Notes under the pieces: model-generated
Databases searched by the model: none
What the model was told of the DNA's origin: nothing
The model's input: only the letters and a program-made list of their open reading frames with translations
Source of the DNA: a virus
Strand: one strand, 5' to 3'
IMG/VR virus record: IMGVR_UViG_3300043444_000760
Coordinates: 1 to 33,995 of that record
Length of the DNA stretch: 33,995 nucleotides
In this document: positions 14,767-22,298 of the stretch, in pieces
Layout of the letters: each line of letters begins with the position of its first letter
Numbering within the stretch: the stretch's first letter is position 1
Program-made: the position numbers and the translations under genes

Positions 14767-16961
14767 ATGTCCGTAATCCTTCCTGCCTTAGCAAAATAAA
14801 GGATGAATCCATTTAATTTAAACCCTTTTGAAGCGACTGTACTGTTTGTGATCTGATCAGAGCTTAAGTAGATTTTGAATCTGTGAAAGTTAGCCACAGC
14901 ACCACTGAAGACCCGTTTCTTCTTCCACATATCATCTGAAGGATTTAAGATAATCGATTGATAGGGTGTGTTTTCATCATTGATAAAAAAGTCTATTGTC
15001 AGATTGTAATTTGTGTCTGGCACACCTTCATCTGTCGGCCTGTCAAAATAGAAATCGATGTATCCTAAACGTGCCTGCTGCCCTTCTTTTACGTAGGGAT
15101 TGAAGTCAGTAGATAGCATTGTAAATCCACTCTGGACACCATTATCATTGGCAAACGATGGATATACCTCGAATATATTTCCGTTTTCATCTCCAAAAAG
15201 AGGAATTTTAGAACTTCCTTGCGAGTAAAAAGAAAGCCATGATTGATCATTGTTAAGATCATCCCATGTCCAATCTTTATTGTTTGCAGCGTTAAAATCT
15301 GCCCATGTCAGATCTGAACCTTGAAAATAGCTTCCAAAGCAAGTCGCATTGATGTTCCAGACACTAAAACTATTTTCTAGAAAATTCCAAACAAGCCATC
15401 TGTCACTGAAATCTGTTGATTCATTCACATTTGATGAATGACATAAAAACTGCTGGTTCTGTTCATCGAAACGGAATCCATTGACAATTCCAAATCGACT
15501 CTGATCCATATTGGTGATGACATAATCAATGATCTTGTCATCATAGCGCTCTACCTGAACACCATCACAGCGGATCAATCCTGTAGATCCCAATGAAGTG
15601 GAAAAATTCTGATAGCTGATAACACCATAAGGTGAATCATTACGTCTAGTATCATTAATTTTTTCCCAACGGTAAGGGACAAGATCAACTCCTGTGTAGC
15701 GAAGTCTCCAAGTTGATTCTTGAAAATATACAATCAGTTCATCTCGTACAAATTCAGCTCCAATAATCCATTCTGGTGTTGGAGCATCAATAAATCCACC
15801 CGCGCCTTGAATGTCGCTAAAGAAGTTTCCAGGATTATTAAGAGCTGAGTAGCGCGCTCTTTGGGGACGTACTGTAGACGCTTCAGTAGGACGTAAGATA
15901 ATCAATCGGTTTTTGTATACGAATGTAAATAAACCTGTTGATAGATCATTGACTGTTGGTGTCGCACTATTGAATGAAACAATCGGTTGATAGATGTTTG
16001 TTCCATCATAGACTGTCAAACGATCGGTATTATTGAGAATGTAAAGCTTTCCAAGATAGTTTGACGTATGGAAAAAAGCGTCAGTCGATGTCGTCCAGAT
16101 ATCCGCACCAGAGACATTCGTAATCTTAAAGTTCGTTGGATCCAGTTGTGCCATTTGCGTGTTGTCAAATACAACTGTGTTTTGACTTCCATCCGATGCC
16201 CAGAAATATTTGATTCCTTTGATCGGCTCTGATGTAGGTTGAAACTGCCATGTGGCCCAAATATCTTGATTCGCAGCGGCCGCAGGAACGACCGCACCGA
16301 AAGTAACGCTACCAACCCCTGTAGCGTAAGTGATAGACCCTGTCATGCCAGCTGTTCCGGGAACAAATGTTCCTGTTATTGCATCCGTAGATACATCACC
16401 GCTAGCACTTGTATTTTGAACAGAAAATGTATTCTCAATGTAAATGCTTTTTAGAATTATTGGAAGTGTTCCGGGAAGAGTAAAAGCATAAGGACCTACA
16501 GTTCCATTTCCAACAGCAATTCGTACTCCATAATCAATCCGAATAGGGGTATTGATATCTGGAGCTGCCGTGAAATTTAATACAATGGCGCCTGTTGCAT
16601 AGTTTATGGTTGAACCAGCAGCAATATTTGTACCAGCTATAGCACCCGCGCCATCATCTGTACCGTCAGTGATGACAGTTCCACCTTGCGTGTGAGTAAT
16701 TGTTAGAGATCTCTTTCCAACAGGAACAAAATCTAAAGTGGGTGTAAAAGCTGTTATTACTCCATTCCCAATCCCAACATGTTTGATCCCTACTTTCTCA
16801 GGAAATATTCCATATTTGTTATACCCATAACGTTTCTGAACCACTCCGCGGTAGGTAAAGCAATCTTCGAGATTTGTAAATGCTTCGTCCGGCTGAAGCC
16901 AAGGCTTTAAATAAGTGCTTATACCCGAAGAGAAAGGAGCAACCAAAAAGGGTTGGTACAT
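14763..16961 (-). CDS. Large tail (hub/nozzle-like) protein
   Basis: ATG 16961 overlaps the preceding stop as TGATG and gives 732 residues; a TTG one codon earlier is possible. The N-terminus (QPFLVAPFSSGISTYLKPWL, then DEAFTNLEDCFTYRGVVQKR) is a pattern seen in large tail proteins of podoviruses with P22-like heads, which close the tail tube (stabilisation or tubular-B-like). Much of the body is beta-rich with Trp/Asp-rich segments (WTWDDLNNDQSWLSFYSQGS). Its position after the adaptor and before ejection proteins fits a nozzle or hub. The exact family is not certain. Confidence 0.65.
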   Translation of the reverse strand: MYQPFLVAPFSSGISTYLKPWLQPDEAFTNLEDCFTYRGVVQKRYGYNKYGIFPEKVGIKHVGIGNGVITAFTPTLDFVPVGKRSLTITHTQGGTVITDGTDDGAGAIAGTNIAAGSTINYATGAIVLNFTAAPDINTPIRIDYGVRIAVGNGTVGPYAFTLPGTLPIILKSIYIENTFSVQNTSASGDVSTDAITGTFVPGTAGMTGSITYATGVGSVTFGAVVPAAAANQDIWATWQFQPTSEPIKGIKYFWASDGSQNTVVFDNTQMAQLDPTNFKITNVSGADIWTTSTDAFFHTSNYLGKLYILNNTDRLTVYDGTNIYQPIVSFNSATPTVNDLSTGLFTFVYKNRLIILRPTEASTVRPQRARYSALNNPGNFFSDIQGAGGFIDAPTPEWIIGAEFVRDELIVYFQESTWRLRYTGVDLVPYRWEKINDTRRNDSPYGVISYQNFSTSLGSTGLIRCDGVQVERYDDKIIDYVITNMDQSRFGIVNGFRFDEQNQQFLCHSSNVNESTDFSDRWLVWNFLENSFSVWNINATCFGSYFQGSDLTWADFNAANNKDWTWDDLNNDQSWLSFYSQGSSKIPLFGDENGNIFEVYPSFANDNGVQSGFTMLSTDFNPYVKEGQQARLGYIDFYFDRPTDEGVPDTNYNLTIDFFINDENTPYQSIILNPSDDMWKKKRVFSGAVANFHRFKIYLSSDQITNSTVASKGFKLNGFILYFAKAGRITDI

Positions 16962-17623
16962 CAACCACCTACAACCATAATCATTACGGTTAATGGATTT
17001 TCAAGATTTCCAGATCCATCGGAACATTGGATTTGAAAAGATGTTGTTGTTGGTACTGTTTGGTTTCTCACACTATATGTAAGCCCTGATGTTCCTGAGG
17101 CGTTTCTGTTTCCTGTAACAAATATACCATAATTAGCTGAAGGAACAGTTCCAGCCCCCATTGTGATTGTATACAGACCCGTTCCAGTTGTAGCGGCCGT
17201 CGCATTGAAAGCAAAGGTTGGAACGAGAGGTGTTGCACCGGGGAAGACAATCATTGCGCGAATGGGTGCCGCTGTAAGCTGCGTTTCAATAACCGATCCA
17301 TCATCGGCAGCCGATGCTGTTCCATTTTTAAAGAACAAAGCTTCGCGATATGTTGGCGTTGCCGCTCCGTTACTTTGTCTTTTAGTATAAGTAAGTCCAA
17401 TGTTATTCAGCGCCGATGCTGCAGGAGTGCCATCATTAAATGCTCCCGCTTGACGAATCCAATGAACAACTTTGTGATAACCATCATTTGTAGCTGCTGA
17501 AGCATTGAACTGATGATCTGCCGAAACTACAGTGTTGATGCGTGGCCACTGATTTGTAGAAACATCCCCTGGGAAGTTTCGAATTTTATCTGTGGTAAGA
17601 GGTAAAGTATTAGTATAAGTCAT
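16961..17623 (-). CDS. Structural protein, beta-rich
   Basis: This 220-residue protein starts MTYTNTLPLTTDKIRNFPGD and continues with IRQAGAFNDGTPAASALNNI, Thr/Ala/Asn-rich beta strands, and an Ig-like C-terminal domain (FQIQCSDGSGNLENPLTVMI). It is typical of phage virion proteins of unknown place, perhaps a tail or decoration component. It overlaps the large tail gene by one base and starts four bases after the adaptor gene stop, so the three are translated together. Confidence 0.6.
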   Translation of the reverse strand: MTYTNTLPLTTDKIRNFPGDVSTNQWPRINTVVSADHQFNASAATNDGYHKVVHWIRQAGAFNDGTPAASALNNIGLTYTKRQSNGAATPTYREALFFKNGTASAADDGSVIETQLTAAPIRAMIVFPGATPLVPTFAFNATAATTGTGLYTITMGAGTVPSANYGIFVTGNRNASGTSGLTYSVRNQTVPTTTSFQIQCSDGSGNLENPLTVMIMVVGG

Positions 17624-17627
17624 TTCA

Positions 17628-18512
17628 TCACCACTTTGGAACAGTTCGTTGATTAGAATACTGTTGCGTTGATCGGCTAGTTGCTAAATCCAAATATTTA
17701 TCATACTCTGGACGATACATGTTTACTTGGTCTAACTGCCCTCGTTGCCTAAAGATCTCCAAAGAAGCCCCATAAGCAATCACATAACCCCATTGAGTGA
17801 TCAAAGGTGTTTGATTAGAGTTTCCACCTTGAATGAATGCCGTCGGCATCATGTAGGCGCGCCCTTCAATCAAATAACTTTGATCTGGAATTGGCGAAAA
17901 TTGGATGTTTCCGTTGCCATCATAGTACATTGCCCGAGGCATACCATTGATGATAGGAGCTTCGGTAAGTAATATTGCCTGACCAGATGCGGGTGGGGAG
18001 TTGAATGTAATACTGTAGGCCCCAGAAGTATAATTGATGGTTCCAGAACCGCCCAAAGATCCTGTTAGCGTTCCATCTTCGTTATCGGAAAAAACTTCCA
18101 CATCATCGGTAAAAATTACCGATCCCGGAACAATCGGCACCGAAGGAGCGGTTCCAATAAACACCGTAGAAAATCCATCCCCAGATGTTGCTGTAGACTG
18201 GTTATATTGGTATTGAAAATCGCGAAGCCAGAGGCTTTGATCTTGATAATATAAAAGCCTGTTCCCATTGATGAAGAATTCAGGTTCCAATGAAACATAT
18301 GTATTAAGATCAAAAGTATACTCAACCTGATTTTGGAGAGTATAAAATCGATAATCTACTAGAAGACGAAATGGTTTACTCTCATCAGGAAGGACAAACC
18401 TATAAAATTTATTTATGTAATCATCAATAGTTGAGTCTGTAAGTTGCGACGTACTAGGCGAACCCGTGACGTTTCGGACAACTTGACGAATATCACCTAG
18501 GGTAAATGTCAT
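17628..18512 (-). CDS. Head-to-tail adaptor-like protein
   Basis: This 294-residue protein opens with MTFTLGDIRQVVRNVTGSPS and TIDDYINKFYRFVLPDESKP. It is a helical N-terminal domain like that of podovirus adaptor (gp4 / tubular-A) proteins, which dock on the portal ring. A middle beta domain (residues ~130-190) has a small inserted sandwich. The C-terminal part returns to helix (VIAYGASLEIFRQRGQLDQV). Location between the capsid gene and the large tail protein supports this. The assignment is by pattern and order. Confidence 0.65.
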   Translation of the reverse strand: MTFTLGDIRQVVRNVTGSPSTSQLTDSTIDDYINKFYRFVLPDESKPFRLLVDYRFYTLQNQVEYTFDLNTYVSLEPEFFINGNRLLYYQDQSLWLRDFQYQYNQSTATSGDGFSTVFIGTAPSVPIVPGSVIFTDDVEVFSDNEDGTLTGSLGGSGTINYTSGAYSITFNSPPASGQAILLTEAPIINGMPRAMYYDGNGNIQFSPIPDQSYLIEGRAYMMPTAFIQGGNSNQTPLITQWGYVIAYGASLEIFRQRGQLDQVNMYRPEYDKYLDLATSRSTQQYSNQRTVPKW

Positions 18513-18877
18513 TATTTAATCTCTTCCATTCTAAAACGATAATCTCTTCCTGTCTCTGTTGAGACACGTGATGTGAGTCCCGGAACTATTTCTTTGTCCG
18601 TGTTTGTGTATTTTGGCATTGAACATTGATTCTTGTAATATTCATACACTATGCGAGGGAGTGTGTATCTCTGCCCATCATAGAAAATTCCCTTGCATTG
18701 CCCTGCTTTAATCCAACGATCTTGCCAATCATATGGAACCTGCTGTCCTCGCTGCTCTTCATTGAAGAAGATAAATGTAACCGGTTCATATTGCTTAGGG
18801 TCTTTCGCGTCGATAACGTCTTCTTCGACAACGACTCTTTTTCTTACTTTAATTGTTTTCTGTTCGACTGCGGTCAT
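18512..18877 (-). CDS. Hypothetical protein beside the capsid gene
   Basis: This 121-residue protein has a basic/acidic N-terminus (IKVRKRVVVEEDVIDAKDPK) and a middle with EPVTFIFFNEEQRGQQVPYD. A Tyr-rich stretch (YDGQRYTLPRIVYEYYKNQC) follows. AAGGAG precedes ATG 18877. It overlaps the adaptor gene by one base. Position right after the capsid and FCCH-like protein suggests a head-completion or minor virion protein, but I know no family for it. Confidence 0.6.
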   Translation of the reverse strand: MTAVEQKTIKVRKRVVVEEDVIDAKDPKQYEPVTFIFFNEEQRGQQVPYDWQDRWIKAGQCKGIFYDGQRYTLPRIVYEYYKNQCSMPKYTNTDKEIVPGLTSRVSTETGRDYRFRMEEIK

Positions 18878-18893
18878 TGATACTCCTTAAAGA

Positions 18894-18911
18894 GGGAGGG
18901 TCTCCCCTCCC
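18894..18911 (-). terminator. Hairpin after capsid genes, partial terminator
   Basis: GGGAGGG (18894-18900) and CCCTCCC (18905-18911) form a perfect 7-bp stem with a 4-base loop between the FCCH-like gene and the gene at 18877. On the reverse strand it is followed by TCTTTAAGG, a short T-rich tract. It could lower transcription downstream of the highly expressed capsid gene or protect the upstream mRNA end. Confidence 0.5.
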
Positions 18912-18933
18912 ACAGATGACAAATGAGATAGAA

Positions 18934-19653
18934 TTATGCGCCGATATCACCAAGGGCTCTGCTATCATCTGATAGCGTGGCTTCCCAGTAGATAACGTCA
19001 CTATCAGCACCAATAACTGCTGTTCCGAATCTAATGCCAACGTCCGCGACGTTGATAGGAGGATATGGAACGCCAGCAGAATTTTGTGTGCGATATGCGA
19101 TACCTGAGGAAGCTGTGTAAGTGCCTGTGTATGCGCTTGTGTCAACAGCAAAACTAAACGTATTTGCTGTGACTTTAGTAATAGTGTATTCAGTTCCATT
19201 TAGATTTGCCCAGTCTGTTCCAGACGAACCGCGACAGAAACTGAATTTGAACTTATCTCCCGACGACCAGTTAGCAATTCCCTGCCCTGGAGTAAAACCA
19301 GGACCACGGAATGTAACAACGCCCGGATTTGCTTTAGTAATCGCTGTAACTTCCACGCCATATTGCGGGGTGTTATTCACGATTGTAAATCCGTTTGTTG
19401 TCTCAAGGGTTGACGAAAGATCGGTTGTTCCCCGTGTAATAAGGAGAGCCGAACCGTTTGCCATTCCCTTGAACCATTTCATCTCCAATGTTTTATCGTT
19501 GGTTCCATACTGTGTGTAGTTATATGCCTTAAAAGCAACGAGCGACAGGCTACCAGTACCGGTAACGGTAGAGATAGGAAGCTGAAGATCATAAGGAATA
19601 CCACTTCCACCTGAAGTGAAGGAACCTTGGATAACGAAAGTTTGTGTAGCCAT
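18934..19653 (-). CDS. Virion protein with E1-FCCH-like beta domain
   Basis: This 239-residue protein begins MATQTFVIQGSFTSGGSGIP. It holds ANPGVVTFRGPGFTPGQGIA, then GDKFKFS and LNGTEYTITKVTANTFSFAV, which is the beta-sandwich pattern annotated in many phages as ubiquitin-activating E1 FCCH-like (a fold label, not an enzyme). It lies directly after the major capsid protein and is probably a capsid decoration or minor head protein. GGAGAG precedes ATG 19653. Confidence 0.65.
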   Translation of the reverse strand: MATQTFVIQGSFTSGGSGIPYDLQLPISTVTGTGSLSLVAFKAYNYTQYGTNDKTLEMKWFKGMANGSALLITRGTTDLSSTLETTNGFTIVNNTPQYGVEVTAITKANPGVVTFRGPGFTPGQGIANWSSGDKFKFSFCRGSSGTDWANLNGTEYTITKVTANTFSFAVDTSAYTGTYTASSGIAYRTQNSAGVPYPPINVADVGIRFGTAVIGADSDVIYWEATLSDDSRALGDIGA

Positions 19654-19664
19654 GAGAGCTCTCC

Positions 19665-20639
19665 TTATGCTGCGGTTGAACGAAGATTTCTAATGAAAGC
19701 ATCGTTCAGAATCCTTGCAGCGTAGAAGACGCTAAAGGATACTGTTCCAAACTGGTTAGCTGGGTCGAGGGCACCCGCAGAGCCAAGGGGCTTAACGATG
19801 ATCGAACCATTTTGAGCGATAGCTCCATTGCTTTCGGTGACTGCATCTTTTCCGGAAAGGTGCATACACATATAAGCTTCACGACCAACAATGATGTTGT
19901 TGTAGATCGTTGGAGAACCTGTTGTGGTAGATCCTTGCGAGCTTCTCAGCCAACGAACGTTACCAACAGAACCCCATTCAGCATCAAGCCCATCACGCAC
20001 TGGATAGTTTGCTACTGAAATAAAACCATCGCAGTTCTGTAGATCTGTCAAGATTGCAGAGTTAATGAATCCGAAGAATGCGCTTCTAACAGGCTGTGTA
20101 CCAAACTTATTAACGCCTTCAATATACTCTGTGATCATCAAAGCATCTGCGCTATCAAGGGTTACCATTGCTCCATCGATGTCGGCACGAGTAAGCTCCG
20201 TAGGAGTGTTTCCGTTAACACCATTAGAACAGTTGGTAACGCTTGTTGTAGCCGCAAGAACGTCACGAGTAAGAGCATCAAGAGTTGTACCCATTTGGAT
20301 ACCGAGAAGCTCTGTAAAAGAGTTTAAGATTGGGTCATTAATAAGCATCTGCATCTGGTTGTCATACTTGATAAACGCGCCGTAGAACTGAATCTGAGAC
20401 ACGATATCGACAGCTGTCGCAGCTACTTCGGAAATAAGATCACCAGATGCTACTGGAGTTGTCGCGTTGGCAAGCCGCACATAACGACGGTGTACCATTT
20501 GACGACCAGAATTTTGCGGGAGAGCTTTCTTTACCGCAAATTTGTTGTAGATCAGATAGGGTCTTGCAATCATCAGCAAGAGTCTATCGAAGATCTGGTT
20601 TACCGCTGGAGGCAGTGTTGCGAGTGTTGTAAGAGCCAT
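19665..20639 (-). CDS. Major capsid protein, N4-gp56-like family
   Basis: This 324-residue protein has the features of the N4-gp56 major capsid family, with the HK97 fold. The N-terminus LPPAVNQIFDRLLLMIARPY and the segment RRYVRLANATTPVASGDLIS lead to ISEVAATAVDIVSQIQFYGA. A helix LGIQMGTTLDALTRDVLAAT follows, then RSAFFGFINSAILTDLQNCD and GFISVANYP near residues 190-215. The C-terminus has VSFSVFYAARILNDAFIRNL. It lies directly after the scaffold gene and near the portal, the usual head-gene order. Confidence 0.85.
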   Translation of the reverse strand: MALTTLATLPPAVNQIFDRLLLMIARPYLIYNKFAVKKALPQNSGRQMVHRRYVRLANATTPVASGDLISEVAATAVDIVSQIQFYGAFIKYDNQMQMLINDPILNSFTELLGIQMGTTLDALTRDVLAATTSVTNCSNGVNGNTPTELTRADIDGAMVTLDSADALMITEYIEGVNKFGTQPVRSAFFGFINSAILTDLQNCDGFISVANYPVRDGLDAEWGSVGNVRWLRSSQGSTTTGSPTIYNNIIVGREAYMCMHLSGKDAVTESNGAIAQNGSIIVKPLGSAGALDPANQFGTVSFSVFYAARILNDAFIRNLRSTAA

Positions 20640-20653
20640 TTAAATACCTTAAG

Positions 20654-21307
20654 TTAAGCTCTTGCTTTCGCCATCTGGAATACACTCCAAAGCTGATCAT
20701 CGCTCATGTTAGAATACTTCGCGTCTTCGTCATTGATCGCTACATTCTTTCGAGCCATCGCAGGTTGAGGACGGGAAGAGTTCTCTTGCATGCGCTCTGC
20801 GCCGCTCACATTTTGCTTTGCAAGTTTCTCTTGATGATATCGAGGAGAGGCTTGAGCAAGTTTGTAAGCAAGCTTATGCATCATCGGATTGTCTTTAATA
20901 GCTTCTGCAAGGTCAGGGTCATCCTGCAGCACATCGGGAAGGTACTTATTTATGGTGTCATTGTAATCACCATATTTTGATTTAATCTCAAGCTGCTGAA
21001 TCTTTTCTAGATATTGCTTTTGACGTTTGTCATAGTTTTCCATGACTTTCTTCAATTCGCCATATGTAGGAATGTCTTCATCACGGACTTGGCTTAAATC
21101 AAACTCTGGCTGTCTCTGCTGCATTGACTGTTCTTGCATCTTCTGTTGCTCAAACAATTTCATTTGCAGAAACTGATTTTGACGCTCTAAATTTTCCGTT
21201 TTATCCCTTAATGCCGCAAAGTTTATTTCTCTGTCATTATTGACCTGCTCCTTTGGAGCTTGAGCTTCAGCGACCTGCTCTGTTACGCCTGTATTTTCTT
21301 CGGTCAT
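20654..21307 (-). CDS. Scaffolding protein
   Basis: This 217-residue protein is acidic and Gln/Glu/Lys-rich with long coiled-coil-like helices (residues ~25-105: REINFAALRDKTENLERQNQ, then MKLFEQQKMQEQSMQQRQPE). It ends in a basic patch and DQLWSVFQMAKARA. This is typical of phage scaffolding proteins that guide capsid assembly. The start is ATG 21307 behind AGGA; a TTG one codon earlier is possible. It lies directly upstream of the capsid gene, the conserved order, and just downstream of a strong promoter. Confidence 0.78.
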   Translation of the reverse strand: MTEENTGVTEQVAEAQAPKEQVNNDREINFAALRDKTENLERQNQFLQMKLFEQQKMQEQSMQQRQPEFDLSQVRDEDIPTYGELKKVMENYDKRQKQYLEKIQQLEIKSKYGDYNDTINKYLPDVLQDDPDLAEAIKDNPMMHKLAYKLAQASPRYHQEKLAKQNVSGAERMQENSSRPQPAMARKNVAINDEDAKYSNMSDDQLWSVFQMAKARA

Positions 21308-21342
21308 CAATCATCCTGTGAGTGCGAGTCACTTTACGCGTT

Positions 21343-21361
21343 CAACTAAATTGTTTAGTTG
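21343..21361. repeat. Inverted repeat at the start of the head-gene transcript (candidate operator)
   Basis: CAACTAAA (21343-21350), TTG, TTTAGTTG (21354-21361) is a perfect 8-bp inverted repeat. It lies just downstream of the -10 of the reverse promoter at 21370-21398, so it covers about the transcription start. It may be a repressor site or a 5' mRNA hairpin that stabilises the message. Confidence 0.5.
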
Positions 21362-21369
21362 TTACATGT

Positions 21370-21398
21370 ATTAAAAATTTTATGGTGAATGTTGTCAA
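21370..21398 (-). promoter_or_regulatory. Sigma70-like promoter for scaffold, capsid and tail genes
   Basis: On the reverse strand TTGACA (21393-21398) is followed by 17 bp and TTTAAT (21370-21375), a near-consensus promoter. Transcription would start near 21363 and run into the scaffold gene. A perfect terminator lies immediately upstream, so head and tail genes form a unit separate from the portal genes. Confidence 0.75.
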
Positions 21399-21407
21399 TA
21401 TTTAATT

Positions 21408-21432
21408 AAAAAAAAGCGGCCTTTCGACCGCT
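21408..21432 (-). terminator. Rho-independent terminator of the portal operon
   Basis: AGCGG (21415-21419) pairs with CCGCT (21428-21432) in the hairpin read on the reverse strand as AGCGGTCGAAAGGCCGCT, and eight T follow. It lies nine bases after the stop of the gene at 21441. This is a textbook terminator separating the portal group from the head and tail group. Confidence 0.85.
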
Positions 21433-21440
21433 GGGGATTT

Positions 21441-21866
21441 CTAGACTCTATGGAAAGTCTGATCTGAAAGTGGGAGTTTCTCTGCGATACCAATATTCTC
21501 TGTGACTATCTCGTCAGATAGCTCTGAATCAGGAACAGGGATATCAAATGGTAAAGCCCAATAATGGGCATGGCCTGATTTGTGTACCTCGTAAATGATT
21601 TGACCCATCATTTGATTTTTAGGTTTTTTATCATCCACTTGCCAAAGTTCTCGAATCTTCTTGTTCTGAGGATCCCATTTAGCAGAGTAGATCACCCAAA
21701 ATACCGAAGGGCAATCAAGTTTACTCAGTAGTTCGTCAACAAGTTTTTCTAGTCGGTTTACAAACGACCAGCCCATTGCCTCTCTTACGTCTCCACGCTG
21801 CATCGCAAGGTTGAAGCGAAGATCAGTGTTGGGCTGTGTCATTGGCGGTGTTACAATCTTTCTCAT
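21441..21866 (-). CDS. Hypothetical protein of the portal group
   Basis: This 141-residue protein opens MRKIVTPPMTQPNTDLRFNL with a Leu-rich helix (NRLEKLVDELLSKLDCPSVF), then FWVIYSAKWDPQNKKIRELW. It ends acidic then basic. I do not recognise a family. It overlaps the previous small gene by ATGA and is the last gene before the terminator, so it is co-expressed with the portal. A virion-assembly or packaging role is inferred only from position. Confidence 0.6.
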   Translation of the reverse strand: MRKIVTPPMTQPNTDLRFNLAMQRGDVREAMGWSFVNRLEKLVDELLSKLDCPSVFWVIYSAKWDPQNKKIRELWQVDDKKPKNQMMGQIIYEVHKSGHAHYWALPFDIPVPDSELSDEIVTENIGIAEKLPLSDQTFHRV

Positions 21867-22090
21867 TGGAGGTAACTATACATCCTGTCGTTAGGCATGG
21901 ATTGACGAGCTAGTTTTTTTTCATCTTCTGTTTGCATTCCTCGAGACGAATAAATTTGATTGTCTTCGCCTTTGTCATCCCCATAATTTTGAGGGACTGA
22001 CTTTCCTTTTTTCTCGCCCATCTTTTTCCCTGCCCTCATCCGGGCGGAAGCAAGATATCTCTCTTCATCGTTTACGTTTAAATCATCCAT
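21863..22090 (-). CDS. Small hydrophilic protein with MPN-R tail motif
   Basis: This 75-residue protein is charged and probably disordered (EERYLASARMRAGKKMGEKK, then GDDKGEDNQIYSSRGMQTED). Its C-terminus has RQSMPNDRMYSYLQ. The neighbouring gene 22092-22298 carries QAMPNTRANDY, so the two share an (A/S)MPN-x-R motif. Small disordered phage proteins after the portal are often minor head or packaging factors. No start-site doubt; it is one base from its neighbour. Confidence 0.55.
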   Translation of the reverse strand: MDDLNVNDEERYLASARMRAGKKMGEKKGKSVPQNYGDDKGEDNQIYSSRGMQTEDEKKLARQSMPNDRMYSYLQ

Positions 22091-22091
22091 A

Positions 22092-22298
22092 TTAGCTCTC
22101 CATCGATTCGCGATGAACAGTCTTCATTTTTGGCTTATGTTTTTTCTGTTCTGGACCAGCATATTCTGTACAAATGTAATCATTGGCACGCGTATTTGGC
22201 ATCGCTTGTGCTTGAATTTTGCTTTCATCATTTCCGCGATCGGAATACTCTTGTTCTCCACCATTGGTAGAGTTTGGAGCTAAAGATTGATTCATCAT
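22092..22298 (-). CDS. Small hydrophilic protein sharing the MPN-R motif
   Basis: This 68-residue protein is polar and probably disordered (MMNQSLAPNSTNGGEQEYSD onward). It contains QAMPNTRANDYICTEYAGPE, which echoes the motif of the gene at 21863-22090. The C-terminus is Lys/His-rich. Its start overlaps the portal stop by four bases. It is likely a minor head or packaging component, inferred from context only. Confidence 0.55.
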   Translation of the reverse strand: MMNQSLAPNSTNGGEQEYSDRGNDESKIQAQAMPNTRANDYICTEYAGPEQKKHKPKMKTVHRESMES

